From contig OZ241901.1 in assembly GCA_965202895.1 (NCBI GenBank), positions 1,488,001 to 1,552,000 on the forward strand: DNA of 64,000 nt, written 5' to 3'. This DNA comes from JAJDXW01 sp965202895 (lineage in GTDB: Bacteria; Pseudomonadota; Gammaproteobacteria; HK1). The notes under the pieces are model-generated. The model worked only from the letters and a program-made list of their open reading frames with translations, was not told the DNA's origin and searched no databases. A program made the translations under genes and the position numbers. This document shows, one piece after another, positions 35,534 through 44,603 of the stretch (positions are counted from its first letter, which is position 1; the number at the start of each line of letters is the position of its first letter).

Positions 35534-37770
35534 GCGGGCGCCCGGAGAATGCCGGCCGGGCCTCGGAGGGGGGAGCAGGGGCCAGTGCGGAGCTCCTGCA
35601 GCGCGCGAACCTCCGCCGCGGGCGCGGGCGGCGCGCGACGCCCACCATCTTGCAGATGGAGGCGACCGAATGCGGCGCCGCCTGCCTCGCGATGATCCTC
35701 GCCTACTACGGCCGGTGGACGCCCCTCGAAGAGCTGCGGATCCGCTGCGGCGTGTCGCGCGACGGCGTCAAGGCGGCCAGCGTACTGCGGGCGGCGCGCG
35801 AGTACGGCCTCCGCGCGGCCGGCTACCGGCGCGACCCCAAACGCCTGTTCGACCTCCCCTTCCCGATGGTCGTCTTCTGGAACTTCAACCACTTCCTCGT
35901 GCTGGAGGGGATCCGGGGCGAGGTCGTCTACGTGAACGATCCGAACGCAGGCCCGCGCCGGATCTCCATGCGGGAGTTCGACGACGGATTCACCGGGGTA
36001 TGCCTCGCGTTCGCCCCCGGCCCCGACTTCCGCCGGGGCGGCGCGAAGCCGAGCCTGCTGCGCGGCCTCGCTTCCCGGCTCGGCAACGCGCGCTCGCCGC
36101 TCGTCTTCGTCGCGCTCGCGACCCTGACCCTGGTGGTCCCGGGCCTCGCGATCCCGACGATCGCCAAGGTGTTCGTGGACGACGTGCTGATCCCGCTCAA
36201 CGAAAGCCTGCTGATGCCCCTCCTCATCGGCCTCGGAACCGCGGCCGTCCTCCAGGGCGTGCTCACCTGGCTCCAGCAGATCTGTCTCGCCCGCATGGAA
36301 ACCAAGCTCTCGCTGGTCACCACCGCGCGCTTCTTCCGGCACGTGGTGACCCTGCCGATGGCGTTCTTCCAGCAGCGTTTCGCCGGCGACGTCGCGGATC
36401 GGGTCACGTCGAACGACGAGGTCGCGGGGCTCCTTTCGAGCGAGGTCGCCACCAACGCGATCAACATGCTCACCATGGTGGTCTACGCGGCGGTGATGCT
36501 CTCCTGGGATCTCACGCTGACCCTGGTGGCGTTCGCCATGGCCGCCCTCAACGTGGTGGCCCTCCGGCTGGTGTCCCGCGCCCGCGAAGACGGGCAGCGC
36601 CGGCTCCTGAAGGAGTACGGCAAGGTGGCCGGGGCCTCCGTCAACGGGGTCCACATGATCGAGACGCTCAAGGCGAGCGGCGCCGAAGGCGAGTTCTTCG
36701 AACGCTGGTCGGGCACCCATGCCAAGGCCCTCGCCGCGCAGCAGGAGCTGGGGCTCCTCACGAGCCTTCTGGGCGTGGTCCCGCCCCTCCTCTCCGCGTG
36801 CACCGCGATCGCGATCCTCGGCATCGGGGGCCTGCGCCTCCTCGACGGCGCCCTCACCATCGGCGGGCTGGTCGCCTTCCAGGTCCTCGCCCGGAGCTTC
36901 TCCGCGCCCCTCGAAGGACTCGTCCTGTTCGGGGCCGAGCTTCAGACGGTCAAGGGGGACGTGGCCCGGCTCGACGACGTGCTGAACCACGAGCCGGACG
37001 CGCGGGCGGCGCGGGGGATGGAGGAGCCTCCCTCGGAAGCCCCCGCCCCCCCGCGCGGCTTCGTCACCCTCGAGAACGTCTCCTTCGGCTACAACCTCCG
37101 CGAGCCGCCGCTCATCGAGCGCTTCAGCCTGGTGATCGAACCCGGCCAGCGGGTGGCCCTCGTCGGCAGCTCCGGCAGCGGCAAGTCCACCCTCGGCAAG
37201 CTGGTGTGCGGACTGCTGAATCCGTGGTCCGGCGCGGTGCGGATCGACGGACGCGCCGTCGAGGACGTCCCCCCCGCCCACCTGATGCAAGCGATCTCGT
37301 ACGTCGACCAGGAGATCGTCCTCTTCGAGGGCAGCGTGCGCGACAACGTGGCCCTGTGGAATCCCCTCGTCGAGGACCACTCCGTGGCCCGCGCCCTGCG
37401 CGACGCCGAGGTCCACGACGAGGTCATGTCCCGAACCGGCAAGTACGATGCCCCGGTCGAGGAGAACGGCCGCAACTTCAGCGGCGGGCAGCGCCAGCGT
37501 CTGGAGATCGCCCGCGCCCTCGTGTCCGACCCCGCGGTCCTGGTGCTCGACGAAGCCACCGCGGCGCTCGATCCGGTGACCGAGATGAGGATCGACGACC
37601 GCCTGCGGCGGCGCGGCTGCACCTGCATCATCGTGGCCCACCGGCTGAGCACGATCCGCGACGCGGACGAGATCGTCGTGCTCGACCGCGGCCGGGTGGT
37701 GCAGCAGGGAACGCACGACCGGCTGATCGAGGAAGACGGCCTCTACCGCACGCTCATCGCGGCGGGCTGA
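35530..37770 (+). CDS. NHLP export ABC transporter with C39 leader peptidase
   Basis: A 746-residue fused peptidase-permease-ATPase. Residues about 35-165 are a C39 double-glycine peptidase: the catalytic Cys48 lies in LQMEATECGAACLAMIL, the His in FWNFNHFLVLEG and the Asp in YVNDPNAGP. A six-helix membrane domain follows (about 190-470), then the nucleotide-binding domain with Walker A VGSSGSGKST, signature NFSGGQRQRLEIARAL and Walker B AVLVLDEATAALDP. It should cut precursors after a GG motif and export the core. The GTG start at 35530 overlaps the HlyD stop by 4 bp. The best substrate in the window is the precursor at 18086-18511 (VVGG). Confidence 0.92.
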   Translation: MSGRPENAGRASEGGAGASAELLQRANLRRGRGRRATPTILQMEATECGAACLAMILAYYGRWTPLEELRIRCGVSRDGVKAASVLRAAREYGLRAAGYRRDPKRLFDLPFPMVVFWNFNHFLVLEGIRGEVVYVNDPNAGPRRISMREFDDGFTGVCLAFAPGPDFRRGGAKPSLLRGLASRLGNARSPLVFVALATLTLVVPGLAIPTIAKVFVDDVLIPLNESLLMPLLIGLGTAAVLQGVLTWLQQICLARMETKLSLVTTARFFRHVVTLPMAFFQQRFAGDVADRVTSNDEVAGLLSSEVATNAINMLTMVVYAAVMLSWDLTLTLVAFAMAALNVVALRLVSRAREDGQRRLLKEYGKVAGASVNGVHMIETLKASGAEGEFFERWSGTHAKALAAQQELGLLTSLLGVVPPLLSACTAIAILGIGGLRLLDGALTIGGLVAFQVLARSFSAPLEGLVLFGAELQTVKGDVARLDDVLNHEPDARAARGMEEPPSEAPAPPRGFVTLENVSFGYNLREPPLIERFSLVIEPGQRVALVGSSGSGKSTLGKLVCGLLNPWSGAVRIDGRAVEDVPPAHLMQAISYVDQEIVLFEGSVRDNVALWNPLVEDHSVARALRDAEVHDEVMSRTGKYDAPVEENGRNFSGGQRQRLEIARALVSDPAVLVLDEATAALDPVTEMRIDDRLRRRGCTCIIVAHRLSTIRDADEIVVLDRGRVVQQGTHDRLIEEDGLYRTLIAAG

Positions 37771-37774
37771 AACG

Positions 37775-40726
37775 ATGGCAGGCACCCTCTCCGAGGAAGA
37801 TCCCGCCCGGCCCGCCACCTTCACGACCGGCGCCCACCAGCCGTTCCTCCTGGACGACCCCGCGCGCGCCTTCCGCGTCGAGCAGGGCCATGTGGACCTC
37901 TTCGCGGTGGAGCTGGTGGGCGGGGAGCGGACCAGCCGCCGGCCGTTCGTCACCCGCATACCGGCCGGATCGATGTGCTTCGGGGTCCGGCCGGTCGCGG
38001 GCGAGCCGGCGTCGGAGGCCGCCTTCGGCTTCCTCGCGGTGCCTTCGGCCGGCGCGGTGCTCGCCGAGGTGGAGCGCTCCACGATCGTCTCCGTGGAGGG
38101 CTTCGACCTCGACACCACGATCCTCATCGACGACTGGGTGTCCGGGCTGTCGGAATTCCTGACCCGCGGCGGGAGGCCGCCGCCGCGCGACGCGCGGCTG
38201 GTGGAGGCCGATCCGGACGTGCCGTATCCGGCGGGCGCGGCGCTCAGCGCGTACCCTTCGAGCATCGTCTGGGTCTCCGCCGACCAGCCGATGCGGCTCC
38301 TCGGACGGGACGAGCCCGTCGTGGCCCCGGGGCGTGGGCTCACGCCGCTCTCGAGCCGGACCTGGATCGAGCTCGAAGCCGACGGCGCCGTCTCGGCGGT
38401 GCTCACCCCGACCGCCGCGATCACCGGGCGGGTGTGGCCGGCGCTCGATCGCTTCGGCGTGATGGTCCTTACGTTTGCGTCCCTCGCTCGGGAAGAGGAC
38501 GCCCGGCGGGCGAGGGCGCACCACCGGGCGGCCCGCCGCGCCCGCCGGGCGACCGAGGCGGCGACCGCCCGGGAGCTCCGAAACGTGCTGGGGGCGGCGA
38601 CGGATCGGGAGGCGGACGCCGACACGGACGCCCGGACGCCGCTCGAGGCGGCGGTGAGCGTCGTCGCCCGTTCGATGGGGGTCGCCATCGAAATTCCGCG
38701 CCGCATGGCCGAAGAAGGCGCCGACCTGCCGCGGGCGGTGGAGGCGCTCGTGCGCCGCTCCGGCATCCGGACGCGGCGCATCGAGCTCACCCCCGGCTGG
38801 CAGCGTCGGGACGGCCCTTCCTTCGTCGCGGCTGCCGCCCCGGACGGGAACGGCGGCGATCCCCGCATCCTCGCGGTGCTCTGGAACGGGCGCAGCGGCT
38901 ATCGCGCGGTGGACCCCGCGGCGGGCCGGACTTTCGCCGTGGGCGCCCGGGAGGCGGCCGGGATCGATGGCTTCGGCGTCAAGCTGTATGCGCCGCTTCC
39001 CGACGGCGTCCGCACCGGGACGGGCGCGATCCGGCACGCCCTGCGCGGACGGGGGCGAGACCTCGGCACCCTCCTCGCCATGTCCATGCTCGGCGGCCTG
39101 ACCGCCCTCGCGACCCCGATCCTGATCGGCCGGCTCCTCGCGGACGTGATCCCGCGCGTGGACGTCCCGATGTGGGGCGCCTTCCTCGGCGCCCTGCTCG
39201 TCGCCGCGCTCGGCGCCACGGTGTTCTCCGCGGTGGAGGCGATCGCCATGCTGCGGATCGAAAGCCGGATGGACGAACAGCTTCAGGCGGCGGTGTGGAG
39301 CCGCCTGCTCTCGCTGCCCGCGCGGTTCTTCCGGCGCTTCACGGCCGGCGACCTCGCGGACCGGGCGAACGGGATGAGCCAAGTCCGGCAGCTGGTGGCC
39401 GGCGCGACGGTGGCCGCGTTCCTCGGCGGGCTGTTCTCCTTCTTCAGCTACGCGCTGCTGTTCTGGTACAGCTGGCGGCTCGCCCTCTGCGCGGGCGCGC
39501 TGGTGCTGATCCTCGCCGGCGTGACCTGGCTCTGCGCGCGCGCCCAGATGCGCCACATGCGCGTGGCGTTCGCCGCTCAAGGGGCCATCGACGGGTTCGT
39601 GTTCCAGATGATCACCGGACTCGCCAAGATCCGGATGGCGCACGCCGAAAACGACGCGCTGGCGCGCTGGGCGTCCCGCTACTCGAAGCAGAAACGCGCC
39701 ACCCTCGCCGCCCGCCGGTGGTCCGCGGCGCTCGATTCCTTCGGCAGCACGTTCGGCCCGCTCGCCACTCTGGTCATCTTCGCCTTCATCTTCCAATCCC
39801 TCCTCGGGAAGCAGCAGCAACCCGACTTCGGCCTCGCGGACTTCCTGTCCTTCTACGCCGCGTTCGGCCAGTTCAGCAGCGCGATGATCAGCTTCACCGG
39901 GGCGTGGGCGACCCTGGTGGCGGCCCTCCCGCTCTTCGAGCGGGTACAGCCGATCCTGGAAGCGCAGCCGGAGACCGCGGGGGACGGCGCCGATCCGGGC
40001 GACCTCACCGGCCGCATCGAGTTCGCGAACGTGTCCTTCCGCTACCTGCCGGAAGCGGCGTACGCGATCGACCAGGTGTCCTTCCGGGTCCGGCCGGGCG
40101 ACTACGTGGCGTTCGTCGGCCCGTCCGGCTCCGGAAAATCGACGATCTACCGCCTGCTGCTCGGCTTCGAGCGGCCGGACTCGGGCGCGGTGTTCCTCGA
40201 CGACCACGACCTTTCGAGCCTCGACCTCCCGGCCGTCCGCAGCCGCATGGGGGTGGTGCTGCAGGACGCCCGCCTGTCGGCGGTCAGCATCTTCCAGAAC
40301 ATCGCCGGCACCGCCCCGATCTCCCTGGAGGAGGCGTGGGAGGCGGCGCGGGCGGTCGGCCTCGACAAGGACGTCCGCTCGATGCCGATGGGCATGCACA
40401 CGGTGTTGCCCGAGGGAGGGGGAGGGTTGTCCGGCGGGCAGAAGCAGCGGCTGCTGATCGCCCGCGCCCTCGCCCGCCGGCCGCGCATCATGCTGTTCGA
40501 CGAAGCCACCAGCGCCCTAGACAACCGCACCCAGGCGATCGTGCAGGCGTCGCTCAAGAAGCTCGGCATCACCCGCGTCGTGGTCGCCCACCGGCTCAGC
40601 ACGGTGCAGGACGCGGACCGGATCTTCGTGATGGAGGGGGGCAGGATCGTCGAACGCGGGAAGTACGAGGAGCTGATGGCCAAGGACGGCGCCTTCGCCT
40701 CCCTCGCCCGGCGCCAGATGGTCTGA
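37775..40726 (+). CDS. NHLP export ABC transporter, second permease/ATPase subunit
   Basis: A 983-residue ABC transporter without peptidase. The first 420 or so residues form the long soluble N-terminal region of this subfamily (it opens with FLLDDPARAFRVEQGHVDLF), followed by a membrane domain (about 430-720, GTLLAMSMLGGLTALATPIL) and an ATPase domain with Walker A VGPSGSGKSTIYRL, signature GLSGGQKQRLLIARA and Walker B IMLFDEATSALDN. It starts 4 bp after the first ABC gene, and the two probably form a heterodimeric exporter. Length and architecture match the standard partner subunit of NHLP systems. Confidence 0.9.
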   Translation: MAGTLSEEDPARPATFTTGAHQPFLLDDPARAFRVEQGHVDLFAVELVGGERTSRRPFVTRIPAGSMCFGVRPVAGEPASEAAFGFLAVPSAGAVLAEVERSTIVSVEGFDLDTTILIDDWVSGLSEFLTRGGRPPPRDARLVEADPDVPYPAGAALSAYPSSIVWVSADQPMRLLGRDEPVVAPGRGLTPLSSRTWIELEADGAVSAVLTPTAAITGRVWPALDRFGVMVLTFASLAREEDARRARAHHRAARRARRATEAATARELRNVLGAATDREADADTDARTPLEAAVSVVARSMGVAIEIPRRMAEEGADLPRAVEALVRRSGIRTRRIELTPGWQRRDGPSFVAAAAPDGNGGDPRILAVLWNGRSGYRAVDPAAGRTFAVGAREAAGIDGFGVKLYAPLPDGVRTGTGAIRHALRGRGRDLGTLLAMSMLGGLTALATPILIGRLLADVIPRVDVPMWGAFLGALLVAALGATVFSAVEAIAMLRIESRMDEQLQAAVWSRLLSLPARFFRRFTAGDLADRANGMSQVRQLVAGATVAAFLGGLFSFFSYALLFWYSWRLALCAGALVLILAGVTWLCARAQMRHMRVAFAAQGAIDGFVFQMITGLAKIRMAHAENDALARWASRYSKQKRATLAARRWSAALDSFGSTFGPLATLVIFAFIFQSLLGKQQQPDFGLADFLSFYAAFGQFSSAMISFTGAWATLVAALPLFERVQPILEAQPETAGDGADPGDLTGRIEFANVSFRYLPEAAYAIDQVSFRVRPGDYVAFVGPSGSGKSTIYRLLLGFERPDSGAVFLDDHDLSSLDLPAVRSRMGVVLQDARLSAVSIFQNIAGTAPISLEEAWEAARAVGLDKDVRSMPMGMHTVLPEGGGGLSGGQKQRLLIARALARRPRIMLFDEATSALDNRTQAIVQASLKKLGITRVVVAHRLSTVQDADRIFVMEGGRIVERGKYEELMAKDGAFASLARRQMV

Positions 40727-40939
40727 TTCCGGGGCGGGTGGGACGTCCGGGCCGGGGGTCCGCGCCGCAGACAGCGATGCGGCCACCGGTGGAGCGGACA
40801 CGAGCCGAAGGAGGGCGCCGGATGCCGCTGTCCGGGGGTGTGCCGCCGCGAGGACCGGCCGGTCGGAAACGGTATCGATCCGTGCCCCTGTACCGTCCTC
40901 TCCAAGCGTGGAGAGTCCATCACGGATGGGCTTGGTCCA

Positions 40940-41389
40940 TCACCCTGTCGGGTCGCGCGGTCGAGGTGAAGACGGTGGCGCCGGCGCCATGTTCACGCGC
41001 GCCGCTGGTGGTGCTCGAAGCGATGAAGATGGAGCCGGGCGTCGGGGCGCCCGTGTGGGAGTCAGCGAAGAAGTCGCGTCTCGGAGGTCAGGCAGGTGGC
41101 CGAAGGCATGGGACTCGCCTCCTTGGCGCGTTGCCGGCTTCCGTTCGAGGATCCCCGCGAAATCTCCCGGAACGTGTTCCACGAATTCCTCGTCGGGAGC
41201 TTCCGCACGGCGGCGGATTTCTTCCGCCTTCGCCTCCAGCATGGTTTTGCGATCGGCCTCTTCGTCCCGGAGCCTTTGAATGCCCGCGGCGGCCACGGCG
41301 CTCACCGACGCGAATTCCCCCCGCTCCACCATCGCCTTGGCGAAAGCGTGGTGTTCGTCGATGAAGGAGACGGCGGACTTGACGGTCAT
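40940..41389 (-). CDS. Orphan ParD-type antitoxin with aberrant C-terminal extension
   Basis: The first 85 residues are a ParD/CopG ribbon-helix-helix antitoxin: MTVKSAVSFIDEHHAFAKAM, VERGEFASVSAVAAAGIQRL, RDEEADRKTMLEAKAEEIRR, with a toxin-binding tail. A normal ParD ends here and is followed by a parE toxin. Instead the frame runs on for about 65 residues of proline/serine/arginine-rich sequence and no ParE can be found in any frame. The stop was probably lost when the toxin gene was deleted. It is transcribed divergently from the AAA/nuclease gene at 41479, with a palindrome-like site between them. Confidence 0.68.
   Translation of the reverse strand: MTVKSAVSFIDEHHAFAKAMVERGEFASVSAVAAAGIQRLRDEEADRKTMLEAKAEEIRRRAEAPDEEFVEHVPGDFAGILERKPATRQGGESHAFGHLPDLRDATSSLTPTRAPRRPAPSSSLRAPPAARVNMAPAPPSSPRPRDPTG
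40947..41070 (+). pseudogene. Remnant of a biotinyl carrier domain
   Basis: One frame reads AVEVKTVAPAPCSRAPLVVL followed by EAMKMEPGVGAPV, the attachment-site pattern of a biotin carboxyl carrier domain (EAMKME). Nothing upstream or downstream continues a carboxylase, and the reading frame is otherwise unlike protein. It overlaps the 3' end of the ParD-like gene on the other strand. It is probably a gene scrap, perhaps of an acyl-CoA or pyruvate carboxylase. Confidence 0.35.
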
Positions 41390-41398
41390 GTCACTACG

Positions 41399-41415
41399 GT
41401 ATCACGCGGTCATAC
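41399..41415. promoter_or_regulatory. Imperfect palindrome upstream of parD, possible operator
   Basis: GTATCACGCGGTCATAC has self-complementary ends (GTAT/ATAC, with AC/GT inside) and lies 9 bp upstream of the ParD start, where ribbon-helix-helix antitoxins normally bind to repress their own operon. It is also 63 bp upstream of the divergent AAA/nuclease gene and could affect both. Confidence 0.4.
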
Positions 41416-41478
41416 CGCTCTCTCCCGTCAGTGCCCGCCGAGCTTCACGGCGGCAGGGGATTGGGCTATGGTGAACCC

Positions 41479-43026
41479 ATGACGAAGCGCAAGCTCCCTG
41501 TCGGCATCCAGACCTTCCGCAAAATCCGCGAGGAAGGGTGCTATTACGTCGACAAGACCGCCTACGCCGGGCGGCTCGTCGAGGAAGGCGCCCACTACTT
41601 CCTCTCCCGCCCGCGGCGCTTCGGCAAGAGCCTGTTCGTGGACACCCTGAAGGAGCTGTTCGAGGGCAACGAGGCGCTGTTCGAAGGGCTGGAAGTGCAC
41701 GGCCGCTGGGATTGGTCCGTCCGCCATCCGGTGGTGCGCCTGGACTTCGGCGGCGGCAACTTCGAGGAGCCGGACTATCTGCGGGAAGAGGCGGCGGCGC
41801 AGCTCGCGGACCTCGAGAAGCGAATGGGCCTCGCTCCCGGCGACGGCAGCGCCCCCATCCGTTTCCGCCGGTTGATCGAGACACTGCACGAGAGCGCCGG
41901 CGCACGGGTGGTCATCCTGGTGGACGAGTACGACAAGCCGATCCTGGACGCGCTCGGGGCGCCGGACGTCGCCCGCGCCAACCGCGGCTTCCTGCGTGGA
42001 CTGTACTCGGTCATCAAGCAGAGCGAGGCCCACGTGAGGCTCACCTTCCTCACCGGGGTGAGCAAGTTCTCCAAGGTGAGCCTGTTCTCCGGCCTCAACA
42101 ACCTCACCGACATCACCCTGGACCCCCACTACTCGGCCATCTGCGGGTACACCGACGCGGACCTCGACACGGTGTTCGCCCCGGAGCTGCCGGGGCTCGA
42201 CCGGGACGAGATCCGCCGCTGGTACAACGGCTATAGCTGGCTCGGGGAGGAGAAGGTCTACAACCCCTTCGACATCCTGCTGCTCTTCCGCAACCGCGAG
42301 TTCGCCGCCCACTGGTTCGAGACCGGGTCCCCGACGTTCCTCGTCGAAACCCTGGCCAACCGGCGGGTAAGCACCCCGGCGCTGGAGAAGATGGTCGGCA
42401 CCGACGACCTGCTGTCCGCCTTCGACGTGGGCGACATCGGCGTCGAAGCGCTGCTGTTCCAGACCGGCTACCTCACGATCCACGCACGAAGGCGCGTCGC
42501 CGGCCAGGGCGTCTACCGGCTGGGCTACCCGAACCAGGAAGTGCGCCAGAGCCTGAACCGGAGCCTGTCGCGCTATCTGACCGGGGATTCGACCCGCCAG
42601 ACGGCCAACAGCCTCCGGCTGTACGAACTGCTCGAAGCCAACGACTTCGAGGGCCTGAAGACCCTGTTCCACGCCTTCTACGCGAGCATCCCCCACCAGT
42701 GGTACACCAACAACGACATCGCCGCCTACGAGGGGTACTACGCGAGCGTGTTCTACTCCTACTTCGCGGGGTTGGGCCTCGACGTGACGGTGGAGGACAA
42801 CACGAGCCACGGGCGGCTGGACATGGCGGTGTGCTTCAACGCCAACGTGTACCTCTTCGAGTTCAAGGTGGTGGAGCTGGCGCCCGAGGGCGCGGCGATG
42901 GCGCAGCTCAAGGAGCGGGGCTACGCGGACAAGTACCGGCATCTGGGCCAGCCGATACACCTCATTGCCGTGGAGTTCAGCAAGGACGCCCGCAACGTGG
43001 CCGCATTCGAGGTGGAGCGAACCTGA
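41479..43026 (+). CDS. AAA-ATPase-like / PD-(D/E)XK nuclease, divergent copy
   Basis: A 515-residue member of the same family as the tandem genes at 23.9-27.3 kb, but clearly diverged throughout. It keeps the P-loop FLSRPRRFGKSLFVDT, the Walker B VVILVDEYDKPILDALG, LTGVSKFSKVSLFSGLNN and the nuclease motif HGRLDMAVCFNANVYLFEF with the following K. It lacks the N-terminal 15 residues and the SPTAALA insert of the other copies and ends EVERT instead of QAAPA. The ATG at 41479 gives the conserved start MTKRKLPVGIQTFRKIREEG. It was probably acquired independently rather than by the local duplication. It lies between the two halves of the NHLP export genes. Confidence 0.88.
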   Translation: MTKRKLPVGIQTFRKIREEGCYYVDKTAYAGRLVEEGAHYFLSRPRRFGKSLFVDTLKELFEGNEALFEGLEVHGRWDWSVRHPVVRLDFGGGNFEEPDYLREEAAAQLADLEKRMGLAPGDGSAPIRFRRLIETLHESAGARVVILVDEYDKPILDALGAPDVARANRGFLRGLYSVIKQSEAHVRLTFLTGVSKFSKVSLFSGLNNLTDITLDPHYSAICGYTDADLDTVFAPELPGLDRDEIRRWYNGYSWLGEEKVYNPFDILLLFRNREFAAHWFETGSPTFLVETLANRRVSTPALEKMVGTDDLLSAFDVGDIGVEALLFQTGYLTIHARRRVAGQGVYRLGYPNQEVRQSLNRSLSRYLTGDSTRQTANSLRLYELLEANDFEGLKTLFHAFYASIPHQWYTNNDIAAYEGYYASVFYSYFAGLGLDVTVEDNTSHGRLDMAVCFNANVYLFEFKVVELAPEGAAMAQLKERGYADKYRHLGQPIHLIAVEFSKDARNVAAFEVERT

Positions 43027-43150
43027 CCCCCTCCCCCGCTGCGCCGATGCAGGCGCGTGCTCCTCGCGGGGCAGCGGCGGTCCGATTCCGTGGTCCCTTG
43101 GCGGCGCTCCGGCCCTGGGCCCTGACCGCAGACTTCGATACCGGGCTGAA

Positions 43151-44599
43151 TCAGCGGCCCCGGCGGAGCGACACCAGGCCGGGCGAAAGGTTCCGGCGCG
43201 CCTCCTCGGCTTCGCGTTCGAGATCGGGCACGTCTCCGATCCCGACCGTCCGCGCGGTGAGCGCGCCGACCGCCTCCAGGAGCGTATAGGTTTGGACGAC
43301 CGCGTCGCGCTCCGCGTCGAGGGCGTTCACCCGAACCACGACGAGGCTCCGCTCCGCGTCCAGGACCTCCCGTATCGTGCGCTCTCCGATCTCCGCCTCG
43401 CGCCGGATGCCGGCGAGTGCGATCCGCGAAGCCTCGACCGCGGCGTCGAGCGCCGCGGACCGCTGCCGGGCCGAGTGCAGGTTGCGCCATGCGCCCGTGG
43501 CCTGCTGCACGGCCGCGCGCTGCGCGGCGAACCGTTGGTCGCGAAGCTGCGATCGAAGGCGCCTCGCCTGACGGAGGCGCGCCCCGCCGGCCCCGCCCTG
43601 GTAGAGCGGCATGGCCAGCCGCAGGCCCACGCTCGCGTCCGTGCTGTCGAGAAGGGAAGAGCCGTGGTGCAGGGTTCTCGTGACCGCGCCGGTCAGGTCG
43701 AGCCGCGGCCCCAGGTCGCCGGCGGCCGCGCGCACGGCCTGCGAGGCCGCGCGCTCCGCGTGCACCGCGGCGCGCACCGCCGGGCGTTCGGACTCCGCCG
43801 CCCGGCGCGCCGCCTCCAGGGTCTCGGGCAGGCCGTCCGGCTCGCCCGCCGCTTCCAGGTCCTCCGGGGGCAGTCCGACCAGGGTCTCGAACCGGGCGCG
43901 CTGCACTTCCAGATCGGCCTTGGCCGCCGCGACCTCGGCCGCGGCCACGTCCCGCTCCGCCTCGGCCTGGGCGACGTCGGCGCGGGTCCGATCCCCCACC
44001 CGGTATTGCGCGCGGGTGTCGCGGGCGTGCGCCTCGAAGGCGGCCAGCGAAGCTTCCCGCAAAGCGACGAAGCCCTCGGCCCGGAGCACGTCGAGATAGA
44101 CGGTCGCCGTCCGCAGGAGCACCTGCTGCTCCGCGTTCTCGACGTCGGCGTGCCCGAGCCGCACACCTTCCTCGGCTTGGCCAAGCACCGCCTTGCGCCC
44201 GCCGCCTCGGTAGAGGTTCTGCGTGAGCACCAGCTCCAGCACTTCCCGGCCGTCATGGTCGCTGGATACCCCTCCCGACACCGGAACCGGAATGGGAGGG
44301 GTCCGGCCGACGAGCGAGCCGTCGTCGGCAAAGACCGGGATCCGGACCTCGGTGGCGCTGGTGACCGGGGCGCTCCCGATCCGGGTACGGGTCGCGGTGA
44401 CGCTGGCCTCGACGGTGGGCCGCCACGCCGAGAGGGCGAGGGGCAGCTCTTCGTGGCGGAAGCGCGCCGCCTGGCGCGCGGCGAGGACGTTCGGGTTCGA
44501 GCGCACCGCCTCGGCCATCGCCTCCTCGATGGTGAGCGCGTGCGACGGCGGAGCGGCGGCCACGAGCACCGCCAGCAGGGCAGCCTGCCGCCGGGCCAC
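43151..44599 (-). CDS. TolC-family outer-membrane efflux protein
   Basis: A 482-residue TolC-type channel with an N-terminal signal peptide (MARRQAALLAVLVAAAPPSH, cleavage near SHA). It shows the duplicated helical pattern of the family: LTIEEAMAEAVRSNPNVLAA at the start of the mature protein, QNLYRGGGRKAVLGQAEEGV in the first half, and LAMPLYQGGAGGARLRQARR in the second. The start is a GTG at 44597-44599 with the ribosome site AAGGAG lying inside the stop region of the upstream leader-like peptide gene, so the two are translationally linked. It likely forms the outer-membrane exit for the HlyD/ABC system at 34.3-40.7 kb. Confidence 0.88.
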   Translation of the reverse strand: MARRQAALLAVLVAAAPPSHALTIEEAMAEAVRSNPNVLAARQAARFRHEELPLALSAWRPTVEASVTATRTRIGSAPVTSATEVRIPVFADDGSLVGRTPPIPVPVSGGVSSDHDGREVLELVLTQNLYRGGGRKAVLGQAEEGVRLGHADVENAEQQVLLRTATVYLDVLRAEGFVALREASLAAFEAHARDTRAQYRVGDRTRADVAQAEAERDVAAAEVAAAKADLEVQRARFETLVGLPPEDLEAAGEPDGLPETLEAARRAAESERPAVRAAVHAERAASQAVRAAAGDLGPRLDLTGAVTRTLHHGSSLLDSTDASVGLRLAMPLYQGGAGGARLRQARRLRSQLRDQRFAAQRAAVQQATGAWRNLHSARQRSAALDAAVEASRIALAGIRREAEIGERTIREVLDAERSLVVVRVNALDAERDAVVQTYTLLEAVGALTARTVGIGDVPDLEREAEEARRNLSPGLVSLRRGR

Positions 44600-44603
44600 C
44601 GGA

